NCBI RefSeq assembly: GCF_002216065.1
Contig: NZ_CP022282.1
Coordinates: forward strand, 4,712,001-4,776,000
DNA from: Chryseobacterium sp. T16E-39
Lineage (GTDB): Bacteria; Bacteroidota; Bacteroidia; Flavobacteriales; Weeksellaceae
DNA: 64,000 nt
Direction: 5' to 3'
Shown piece after piece: positions 36,777-44,767 of this stretch. Positions within the stretch are counted from its first letter, which is position 1; each line of letters starts with the position of its first letter. The position numbers and the translations under genes were made by a program. The notes beneath the pieces are model-generated. The model made no database searches. It was not told the origin of the DNA and saw only the letters and a program-made list of their open reading frames with translations.

Positions 36777-39224
36777 TTGCGATACGTCCAGATTGTTTTA
36801 CCATTAAATTTAAAAGGGTCTTTCACTTATAAAGTGCCCGAAGAGCTCATATCTGTTATACAAACCGGAATGAGGGTTTTAGTACCATTTCGTGGAAAAA
36901 AGATTTACACAGGGATTGTTTTTGAAATTCATGACATAGAGCCCGAGAGTTTTGTACCCAGGGAGGTGATCAGTATTTTAGATGAATCTCCAATTTTACC
37001 TCAAGAACAAATCAATTTCTGGAACTGGCTTTCGGGATATTATTTGTGCAATTTAGGAGAAATCTACCGTTTTGCATTTCCATCTTCTCTGAAACTGGAG
37101 AGTGAGACTTATCTGAAATTAAAACCCAATGTAACAGTTGATTTTGAAAATCTTGATGTCAATGAAATGTATCTCATCCAGGCGCTTGAGGTTAGACAGC
37201 TGATTAATCTTACAGATCTCGAAGCTTTTATTCCTAAAAAGGATATTATCAAGACCATTAATTCGCTTATTGATCTTCAATATATTGAAATTGATGAAAA
37301 AATAGGAGAAAAATATAAGGCCAAAGAAGTTGCTTATGTAAAGATCAACGAAAACCTTCTGAATAATGAAAGCCTTACAGCAATTTTAGGAAATTTAAAC
37401 AAAGCCCCTAAACAAAAGGATCTGTTTCTTCTTATTTTATCTAATCAGACAGAGAATCCTGATACTTATATCAAAAAATCAGATCTTTTTGAAGATGGAA
37501 TATTTGGACATTCACATCTTAAACCTTTAGTGGATAAGAATTTTGTTGAAGAATATTATCTTCAAAAAGACAGACTGGAAAGCTATGAAGGAGAGATTGA
37601 AGAGATCGAAGAGCTTTCGGAATCCCAGAAAAAAGCAAAAGAAGATATTGATGAAGCTTTTGAGGAAAAGAGAAATGTGTTGCTTCATGGGGTAACTTCC
37701 TCAGGAAAGACCCATATTTATTTAGAAAAAATCGAAGAATGCGTGAATCAGGGGAAAAATGTCTTGTTTTTACTCCCTGAGATCTCTCTGACAAAACAAA
37801 TTACACAAAGGCTCGAAAAGAAATACGGCCGGAAATTAGGCTTTTATCATCAAAAACTGACCGACTTTGAAAAGGTCGAGGTTTGGAGAAGAATTAAAAG
37901 CAATGACATTCAGATCCTTATCGGAACAAGAAATGCCTTGTTTCTGCCCTATCAGAATGTAGGATTGGTCATTGTGGACGAGGAACATGATTCTGCTTAC
38001 AAAGCGAGAGAGGTGTCACCTTATTTTAATGCAAAAGATTCCGCATTGGTATTTGGAAACTTCTATGATGCGCGAGTGATATTAGGCTCTGCCACACCTT
38101 CTGTAGAAAGTTATTACCTGGCCAGGAAGGAAAAAATGAAATATATTTTTCTTAATGAAAGGTTTGGAAATGTACAGTTACCGGAATTTGAGCTGATCAA
38201 TTTTAAAGAAGCTCAGGACTCTAAAAAAGTTTCCGGAAACTTTTCGTTACAATTGATTGAGGAAATAAAAAAAGTACTGGAAGAAAGAAATCAGGCTATT
38301 ATCCTCCATAACCGACGTGGCTATGCCAACGTTCTGGAATGTGAATCCTGTGGCTACGTGAATTACTGTTCCAATTGTGATGTTGTCATGACGTATCATA
38401 AAGCGGCTAATGAAATGAAATGCCATTATTGTGGCCAGCGCGCTTCAAAACCTAAAGCCTGTCCAAAATGCCATTCTGAAAACTTAAATGAAAGAGGAGT
38501 AGGCGTTGAGCAGATTCATGAGGAAGTTTCCCGGTTATTTCCGGATAATGAAGTAGATCGGATGGATGTAGATTCCATGCGAAAGAAGTTTGCTTATGAA
38601 AAACTATACGAAAAGATTGAAGACCGGGAGACAGATATTGTTGTCGGGACACAGATGATTTCCAAAGGATTGGATTTCGACCATATTGAACTGGTGGCTA
38701 TCCCAAAAGCTGATTCCTTATTATATGTTCAGGATTTCAGAGCAGAAGAAAGAGCATTTCAGCTGATCACTCAGGTGGCAGGACGGGCCGGGAGGGTTTC
38801 TGGAAAAGGTAAAATTTATATTCAGACCTTTAATCCGGAGCATTCTGTTTTTCAGCTGATCAAAATGAATAAGATTTCTAAGATCTATTATTATTTCCTG
38901 GAAGAACGCAAAAAGTTTCATTATCCCCCTTTTACCAAGCTTATTATGATTGAGCTAAAACATCGGAGAGAAGATAAGGTAAACCGGGCTTCCCAGTTTT
39001 TGGGTTCTGTATTAAGAAAATACCTTCCAGAAGACTGTGTTTTAGGACCTGAAAAATCTCAGATTGCAAGAATCAATAACCTCTATCAATTTCAAATTTT
39101 ACTTAAACTTCCACGTGGAAAAAACTATGAAAAGTTTAAAAGCCAGGTTTTGCTAAGTTTGAAAGATTTTGATGAAATTACTGCTTACCAGAGCATCAAA
39201 AAAGACGTTTTCGTGGATTTTTAA
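36777..39224 (+). CDS. priA: Primosomal protein N' (PriA helicase)
   Basis: 815-aa replication-restart helicase. N-terminal DNA-binding region (YVQIVLPLNLKGSFTYKVP), Walker A GVTSSGKT (305-312), DEEH motif II, a zinc-binding insert with eight cysteines (CESCGY, CSNC, CHYCGQ, CPKC) and helicase C-terminal motifs (GTQMISKGLDFDH, QVAGRAGR). A stop codon in frame at 36765-36767 leaves only a TTG at 36777 as initiator for the full family length; there is no ATG before about residue 30. It is divergent from the TauE gene, from which it is separated by 104 bases. Confidence 0.95.
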   Translation: MRYVQIVLPLNLKGSFTYKVPEELISVIQTGMRVLVPFRGKKIYTGIVFEIHDIEPESFVPREVISILDESPILPQEQINFWNWLSGYYLCNLGEIYRFAFPSSLKLESETYLKLKPNVTVDFENLDVNEMYLIQALEVRQLINLTDLEAFIPKKDIIKTINSLIDLQYIEIDEKIGEKYKAKEVAYVKINENLLNNESLTAILGNLNKAPKQKDLFLLILSNQTENPDTYIKKSDLFEDGIFGHSHLKPLVDKNFVEEYYLQKDRLESYEGEIEEIEELSESQKKAKEDIDEAFEEKRNVLLHGVTSSGKTHIYLEKIEECVNQGKNVLFLLPEISLTKQITQRLEKKYGRKLGFYHQKLTDFEKVEVWRRIKSNDIQILIGTRNALFLPYQNVGLVIVDEEHDSAYKAREVSPYFNAKDSALVFGNFYDARVILGSATPSVESYYLARKEKMKYIFLNERFGNVQLPEFELINFKEAQDSKKVSGNFSLQLIEEIKKVLEERNQAIILHNRRGYANVLECESCGYVNYCSNCDVVMTYHKAANEMKCHYCGQRASKPKACPKCHSENLNERGVGVEQIHEEVSRLFPDNEVDRMDVDSMRKKFAYEKLYEKIEDRETDIVVGTQMISKGLDFDHIELVAIPKADSLLYVQDFRAEERAFQLITQVAGRAGRVSGKGKIYIQTFNPEHSVFQLIKMNKISKIYYYFLEERKKFHYPPFTKLIMIELKHRREDKVNRASQFLGSVLRKYLPEDCVLGPEKSQIARINNLYQFQILLKLPRGKNYEKFKSQVLLSLKDFDEITAYQSIKKDVFVDF

Positions 39225-39289
39225 CAATTTTTAACAAACTTTATAGCCTTTTATTAGACTATAATGATCTGATTTCTAACAATATTTTC

Positions 39290-39297
39290 TACTTTTG
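39290..39297 (+). promoter_or_regulatory. Promoter -7 element of dacB
   Basis: TACTTTTG matches TAnnTTTG; transcription would begin near 39303, leaving a leader of about 84 nt. The -33 region lacks TTG. Confidence 0.35.
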
Positions 39298-39386
39298 GTC
39301 GTTGATTAATTGTTTGGCGCTTTTATTGGATGATTATTATGAATCGTTTTTTATGGTGTCCAGGCATAGAAACAAAACTAAGATAG

Positions 39387-40859
39387 ATGGTAAATTTCAG
39401 AAAATATATTTCAGGTGTAGCGGTGTTGGCTTCTGGGTTTTTCCTTGCTCAATCTACCGTTTCTACTGTTCTTTATTCTCAGGCTTACGACAATCAAAAA
39501 ACAAATTTAAACCTACCTTCTCCCGTGACTTCGGTTGTGGAGAGAACAATTTTGTCAGCTAAAGAACTTGTAGATATTAATGTAAACACAATGGTGTCAG
39601 ATCCCGTACTCAAAAATGCTGAGTGGGGATTTGTAGTGTATGACCCTAAAACAAAGAAAGTAATTTCTTCGTACAATGAAAATACTCCTTTAGTTCCGGC
39701 TTCCACAACGAAACTGTTAACAACCGAAACAGCATTGAATCTGTTAGGTGAAAACTATCGTTGGATGACGCAGTTGGAATATTCAGGAAGTATAGATGAA
39801 AATGGAGTTTTAAATGGTAATCTTTATGTGGTGGGAAGTGGAGATCCATCCCTTGGAACTAACAAAGGTGGAGCTTTATCCTATAGAGAAATCGTTTCAG
39901 ATTTCATAAGTGGGATCTCTCATGAAGGAATTAAAAGAGTAAATGGTGATATTATTATTCAGACCGCTCTTTTTAAAGGAAATATTTCAAGACTTCCGGA
40001 AAATGTAGTCTGGCTGGAGAATAATAATTACTATCTGCCTGTAGGAACTACCCGTGAGATCAGCCCGGCAAACGAAAAACTGATTGTAAAAAAAGCAGGT
40101 AATTTTTCAACTGAGAAAAAATACTTTTATGTTTCGCCTTATGCCAATCAAATGGTATATGCGGATAAATATGAAGGAGATGGTATCTTGACGACCAAAT
40201 TACCGGATGCTCCGGCTTATCTTGCCAATACTTTAAGAGCAAGTATGGTTAAAAGCGGAATCGCTGTCAGCGGAAAAGTAAGTCCTAAGATGACCGATCC
40301 AATGCCTGAATCCAGAAAGCTGATTTCGGCTTATAAGTCACCAACGTTAGGGGATATTATCTTTTATACGAACCAGCATAGTGATAATTCTTTAGCTGAA
40401 GCTTTATTAAAAACAGTAGGTTTTCAGAAATTGGGAGATCAGACTTCAGAATCTGGAAGAATAGTTGTAACCACCCACTTAAAAGAACATGCTTTTGATA
40501 TCAATGGCTTAAGCTATATCGATGGAAGCGGGCTTTCAAGAAGCAATACCGTAACTCCAATTTCACAGGCGAAGTTTTTAACTTCATTAATGGATGAGAA
40601 ATATTATAAAACATATTTAACATCACTTCCTGTAGGTGGTCAGTCAGGAACTTTGAAGAGAATGTTCATCGGAACCGGAAACGGACAAATTTTTGCTAAA
40701 ACGGGAACTTTAAATAAAGTAAAGACATTAGCAGGATATATGAAAACGAATTCCGGGAAAACACTGGTATTCTCTTTAATGGTAAATAACTATGCAGGAT
40801 CAGTAGATATGGTGAAGAAAAGAATGGAAAAACTTCTGGAACCGGCTTTAGATCTTTAA
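39387..40859 (+). CDS. dacB: D-alanyl-D-alanine carboxypeptidase/endopeptidase (PBP4 type)
   Basis: 490-aa penicillin-binding protein of peptidase family S13, exported by an N-terminal signal (1-21). Catalytic motifs are SxxK at Ser106-Lys109 (STTK), SxN at Ser332-Asn334 (SDN) and KTG at 438-440. It trims or cleaves peptidoglycan cross-links in the periplasm. Family length is normal and all motifs are intact. A terminator hairpin at 40883 separates it from the M1 aminopeptidase gene. Confidence 0.92.
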   Translation: MVNFRKYISGVAVLASGFFLAQSTVSTVLYSQAYDNQKTNLNLPSPVTSVVERTILSAKELVDINVNTMVSDPVLKNAEWGFVVYDPKTKKVISSYNENTPLVPASTTKLLTTETALNLLGENYRWMTQLEYSGSIDENGVLNGNLYVVGSGDPSLGTNKGGALSYREIVSDFISGISHEGIKRVNGDIIIQTALFKGNISRLPENVVWLENNNYYLPVGTTREISPANEKLIVKKAGNFSTEKKYFYVSPYANQMVYADKYEGDGILTTKLPDAPAYLANTLRASMVKSGIAVSGKVSPKMTDPMPESRKLISAYKSPTLGDIIFYTNQHSDNSLAEALLKTVGFQKLGDQTSESGRIVVTTHLKEHAFDINGLSYIDGSGLSRSNTVTPISQAKFLTSLMDEKYYKTYLTSLPVGGQSGTLKRMFIGTGNGQIFAKTGTLNKVKTLAGYMKTNSGKTLVFSLMVNNYAGSVDMVKKRMEKLLEPALDL

Positions 40860-40882
40860 AATATTTAATTTAATATCATAAG

Positions 40883-40917
40883 AACCTTTTAATCAATGAT
40901 TAGAAGGTTTTTTTTAT
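40883..40917 (+). terminator. dacB terminator
   Basis: A stem of aaccttttaatca with tgattagaaggtt (one T-G pair) is followed by eight T. The T tract runs into the promoter element of the next gene. Confidence 0.75.
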
Positions 40918-40922
40918 CTTTG
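40915..40922 (+). promoter_or_regulatory. Promoter -7 element of the M1 aminopeptidase gene
   Basis: TATCTTTG matches TAnnTTTG, 19 bases before the ATG at 40942; it begins inside the T tract of the dacB terminator. No -33 TTG. Confidence 0.4.
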
Positions 40923-40941
40923 ATCCATTATAAAATTAAAA

Positions 40942-42870
40942 ATGAAAAAACTTTATCTGATCGTTTTGTGCATTATTTCAATTGGATCATTGCATAGTCA
41001 GGATCAAAATATTGAAATGAAAGGATTAATCGCAAAGGAAATGAAGTCTTATGCTCAAAAGATGACAGCCCCAAATGTTAATCCCAATACATTAAATTAT
41101 GATTTGCAGTATCAGCGAATGGATGTTAGCCTGGATCCTGCAGTCTATAATATTTCCGGTTCTGTCACTTCACATTTTAAACCTAATCAGGCGATGGGTA
41201 GTATCTACTTTGATCTTGCCAATTCTTTAACGGTTTCTGCAGTAAAATATCATGGGGCAAATCTTGTTTTCCAACAATTGCCTACGAAAGAAGTCAAAAT
41301 TGATTTTCCGGCGTCTCTTCCAGCCAATGTGCTCGATTCATTAACGATACAATATGCAGGTCCACCCGCAACAAATAATAATGCGTTTGCAACGGGATCA
41401 CAAAATGGAAACCTTATTCTTTCTACTCTAAGTGAGCCCTATGGAGCACAGGATTGGTTTCCAACCAAGCAAAGCCTGAATGATAAAATTGATCGTTTTG
41501 ATTTTAAAATTACAACACCCAACCAATACAGTGTTGCAGCTAATGGAAAACTGATGTCTGAGACAACGCTTCCCAATAGTAAAAAGCTGACCTTCTGGAG
41601 AACGATGTATCCCACAAGTGCATACTTAATAGCTCTTGCTATCACCAATTTTGTTAAACTGAATGATACCATGGGAAATCCACCTTTTCCTTTTGTAAAT
41701 TATGTTTATCCCACTACACAAAGTAATACTGCTGTAATGTCTAATATTGAATGGACAAAGCAGATCATGAATACTTTTGAAACCTACTTTGGTCCTTATC
41801 CTTTCCGCAATGAAAAATATGGGCACATGGAGTTTCAATACGGTGGAGTTTGTATGGAACATCAGACGATGTCTTCTATGAGTTCATGGGGGAGATCAGT
41901 TATAGCTCATGAACTTGCTCACCAATGGTTTGGAGATAAGGTAACCTGTGGATCATGGAATGATATCTGGTTAAATGAAGGGTTTGCAACGTTTGGAGAA
42001 CATCTTGCAAATGAAAAGTTGCTAATGACTCAAAGCGATTTTATGGATTATCTGGAAAGCCAAAAAGATTATATTACAAGTTCTCCGGGAGGAAGCATCT
42101 ATGTAGATGATGCTGATTTAGGAAATCAAAACGCCATTTTTAGTGGTAGATTATCTTATGCTAAAGGAGGGTATGTCGTTAGAATGCTTAAATGGATTTT
42201 AGGAGATACCGCTTTTTATCAGGCAATTAAAGAGTATCACTCAAGACCTAATTTAGCCTATAATTATGCAAAAACAGCTGACCTGAATGCTTCTCTGCTA
42301 CAGTCCACCGGTAAAAACTTTACAGAATTCTTTAATGACTGGATCTATGGAGAGGGATATCCTACTTATGATATCAGATGGAAAGAGTCTTCAAATCAAA
42401 CAATTACGATAAAAGTAGCTCAGGCTCAAAGCAATTCTTCGGTAAGCTTCTATGAAATGCCACTTCCAATAAAAGTAAATGGAACTGCAGGTCAGGTTGC
42501 CTATTTAAAGTTGAATAATACATCCAATAATCAATATTTTGTGGAGTCTGTGCCATTTCCAATTGCCAGTGTACAGTTTAATTACGAATTTCAGATTTTA
42601 GAGAAAAACTCTACAGTAACCAAGGATTTGACTTTAGGCGTTGAGGACTTGACAAAAGATCAATTTTCACTATATCCCAATCCGGCTAAAAATGAATTAT
42701 ATCTAAAAGGTATTGAAAGATCAACGGATTTCGTCATTTATGCAATTGATGGAAAATTGGTAAAGGCCGGGAAATACCAACCTAATAAATCTATTAGTAT
42801 TTCCGAGTTGGTTCCTGGAGTCTATGTATTCAAAATAAACGATAGGAATATTAAGTTTGTGAAAGAGTAG
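40942..42870 (+). CDS. T9SS-secreted M1-family aminopeptidase
   Basis: 642 aa. Signal peptide (1-19), M1 N-terminal beta domain, substrate motif GVCMEHQT (in place of GAMEN), zinc motif HELAH at 323-327 with Glu346 in WLNEGFATF, helical C-terminal region, and a T9SS sorting tail from about residue 573 (LYPNPAKNEL). It trims amino acids from peptide N-termini, here outside the cell, and would complement the M36 and reprolysin endoproteases of the window. The start is the ATG at 40942. A terminator follows. Confidence 0.93.
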   Translation: MKKLYLIVLCIISIGSLHSQDQNIEMKGLIAKEMKSYAQKMTAPNVNPNTLNYDLQYQRMDVSLDPAVYNISGSVTSHFKPNQAMGSIYFDLANSLTVSAVKYHGANLVFQQLPTKEVKIDFPASLPANVLDSLTIQYAGPPATNNNAFATGSQNGNLILSTLSEPYGAQDWFPTKQSLNDKIDRFDFKITTPNQYSVAANGKLMSETTLPNSKKLTFWRTMYPTSAYLIALAITNFVKLNDTMGNPPFPFVNYVYPTTQSNTAVMSNIEWTKQIMNTFETYFGPYPFRNEKYGHMEFQYGGVCMEHQTMSSMSSWGRSVIAHELAHQWFGDKVTCGSWNDIWLNEGFATFGEHLANEKLLMTQSDFMDYLESQKDYITSSPGGSIYVDDADLGNQNAIFSGRLSYAKGGYVVRMLKWILGDTAFYQAIKEYHSRPNLAYNYAKTADLNASLLQSTGKNFTEFFNDWIYGEGYPTYDIRWKESSNQTITIKVAQAQSNSSVSFYEMPLPIKVNGTAGQVAYLKLNNTSNNQYFVESVPFPIASVQFNYEFQILEKNSTVTKDLTLGVEDLTKDQFSLYPNPAKNELYLKGIERSTDFVIYAIDGKLVKAGKYQPNKSISISELVPGVYVFKINDRNIKFVKE

Positions 42871-42898
42871 GTTTCTCCTTCGAAATAGTACAAATTGG

Positions 42899-42938
42899 TA
42901 ACACCCTCAATATAATGTTGATGGGTGTTATTTTTTTA
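42899..42938 (+). terminator. Terminator after the M1 gene
   Basis: The stem taacaccc-tcaa with ttgatgggtgtta (one bulged base) is followed by seven T. Confidence 0.75.
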
Positions 42939-43030
42939 GAGACAGTGTAGAGAGAAAGATTAATAATATCGATTTAAATATAATTTTATCACGACGAGTT
43001 TTGTCGTATTAGTGGGGTATCTTTGTGAAA

Positions 43031-43141
43031 ATGAAAAAGATAAAATTATTTTTTTTTAATAAGTCTTTTGGGCGTGAGGTAAAAAGATTATTTTTGCGAA
43101 GTTTTAAAACGTTATTCAATTTATTAAACACAGACAGATGA
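43031..43141 (+). CDS. Possible 36-codon leader peptide overlapping the next start
   Basis: An ATG at 43031 opens a 36-residue frame (begins MKKIKLFFFNK) rich in Lys and Arg, whose TGA stop shares ATGA with the ATG of the following gene at 43138. A TATCTTTG element at 43018-43025 lies just before it, but the stronger promoter at 43068-43096 lies inside it, so it would be translated from only one of two transcripts. No homology is recognised. It may be chance in AT-rich DNA or a translational coupler. Confidence 0.25.
   Translation: MKKIKLFFFNKSFGREVKRLFLRSFKTLFNLLNTDR
43068..43096 (+). promoter_or_regulatory. Probable promoter of the SpvB/RHS operon
   Basis: TTG at 43068-43070 (within TTTTG), 18 bases, then TATTTTTG at 43089-43096 followed by C: among the closest two-part consensus matches in the window. 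Transcription would begin near 43103. An inverted repeat (acgac, 7 bases, gtcgt, at 42991-43007) and a second -7-like TATCTTTG (43018-43025) lie upstream. Confidence 0.6.
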
Positions 43142-44763
43142 AAAAACTTTACTTAAGTGCATTTTCGGTGTGCACAATTCTGAGCATTTCCGCTCAGCAA
43201 GTGATGTGGCAGAAAGATATTAAATCCAATACTCAGGATTTTCTAAGCCAGGTTACGACGACCATTGATCAGCAGTATTTAATTACGGGAAGTGCTATAC
43301 AAGCTGGAAGCCAGAAGAAGGAAGCTGGAAGTAATGCCAAGCAAAATAATGGTTATGATTTTCATTTGGTGAAATTGAATCAGCAAGGAAATCAGGTTTG
43401 GGAAAAATATTTTGCAGGAAATAACCACGACTATCTATCGGCAACGGTGACCACTCAGGAAGGTGGATTTTTGATTTCGGGAACTTCTTTCTCTGGAAAA
43501 TCTTTAGACAAAAAGGAAGATTCTAAAGGAGGATCAGATATATGGCTCATCAGGATCAATGAATTTGGAGATGAACTGTGGCAAAAAACATTAGGAACTT
43601 CTGCTGACGAAGAAGCTAAAGCCGTAATTCAAACTACAGATTTAGGATTTTTTGTAGCCGGATCTTTCGGCTCTGCGCAGGATTCCAAAATGAAAGGATA
43701 TGGTTCAAAAGATGTTTTGATCGTCAAATTGGATAAAAACGGAAAAGAAATTTCACAATTGGCTTTAGGAGGAAGGGGATTAGACGAGGTTGAAAAAATG
43801 ATTCCAACGAAGGACGGGGGAGCATTATTAGGAATTTATTCGAGAAGTTCCGAGTTTCGGGTTTCGGGTTCCGAAGGTCAAAGCTCAACTCCAGAAACTT
43901 CGAACCGCGTATCTCGCTATTCAAAAACCACTAATAATGAAGGTGAAGGCGACTACTGGATCGTAAAACTTAATAAGGATGGGAAAGTAGAATGGGAAAA
44001 GAATTTTGGGGGTAAAGGTGATGATCACTTGAGAACACTGGCTTTGACATCAACTGGCTATATTGTTGGAGGAGAATCCAGATCAGATAAATCAGGAAAT
44101 AAAACCGTTGGAATTGAAGAAGGAACTGATTTGTGGCTAATCTCCTTGAATGAAAGAGGTGATGAACAATGGCAAAAATCCTACAATTTCAAAAACAGAG
44201 ATGTTTTGATGGGAATGAGTGTTATTGCTTCTAGTGACGATAAAACTTCTAAAGGAATATTATTAGGAGGATACACTCAAGCTGAAGGAAGGATAGAAAC
44301 CGATGATGAAACTTTTTGGATGCTGTATCTGAATCAGGACGGGCAGGAACAGTGGAGAAAATATGTGAGTGGAGACTCGAGACGAAGAGAAGAGAGACTT
44401 TCTGATATTAAACTCAACAGAGATGGATCGATCATTTTAGCGGGAACCAGTGCAGAGGAACTAGGAAAGGAAAACTGGAAGATCATCAAATTAGGGGATA
44501 AACAATTGGATCAGTTGATCGAGAAACATGATATCAAGATCTATCCGAACCCGGTATCTGATTACGCTTATGTCGAAATAGGATTTGACTTTAAAGACGC
44601 AGATATTACCCTTTACGATATGGGAGGAAGACAACTTCAAAATATAAAAACCAAGAATAAGGTTACCAAGATCAATACTCAACCTCTGATCCAGGGAGCT
44701 TATCTCGTATCCATAAAAACGGATACTAATAAAACAGCTAACGCTAAACTGATAAAGAAATAA
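43138..44763 (+). CDS. T9SS-sorted repeat (beta-propeller-like) protein, first gene of the SpvB/RHS operon
   Basis: 541 aa. Signal peptide (1-19), then about six repeats of 50-70 residues with the pattern DxWLIRINEFGDELWQKTLG and DGGFLISGxS, suggesting a beta-propeller, and a T9SS sorting tail (IKIYPNPVSDYAY, about 460-541). Two segments are unlike the rest: residues about 55-66 (nt 43301-43332) and about 237-261 (nt 43847-43919) translate sequence of the intergenic-repeat type (aagctggaag and gtttcgggttccg) in loops between repeats. It ends four bases before the first SpvB-like gene, so it is almost certainly in that operon. It may be a surface partner of those proteins. Confidence 0.8.
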   Translation: MKKLYLSAFSVCTILSISAQQVMWQKDIKSNTQDFLSQVTTTIDQQYLITGSAIQAGSQKKEAGSNAKQNNGYDFHLVKLNQQGNQVWEKYFAGNNHDYLSATVTTQEGGFLISGTSFSGKSLDKKEDSKGGSDIWLIRINEFGDELWQKTLGTSADEEAKAVIQTTDLGFFVAGSFGSAQDSKMKGYGSKDVLIVKLDKNGKEISQLALGGRGLDEVEKMIPTKDGGALLGIYSRSSEFRVSGSEGQSSTPETSNRVSRYSKTTNNEGEGDYWIVKLNKDGKVEWEKNFGGKGDDHLRTLALTSTGYIVGGESRSDKSGNKTVGIEEGTDLWLISLNERGDEQWQKSYNFKNRDVLMGMSVIASSDDKTSKGILLGGYTQAEGRIETDDETFWMLYLNQDGQEQWRKYVSGDSRRREERLSDIKLNRDGSIILAGTSAEELGKENWKIIKLGDKQLDQLIEKHDIKIYPNPVSDYAYVEIGFDFKDADITLYDMGGRQLQNIKTKNKVTKINTQPLIQGAYLVSIKTDTNKTANAKLIKK

Positions 44764-44767
44764 GAAT

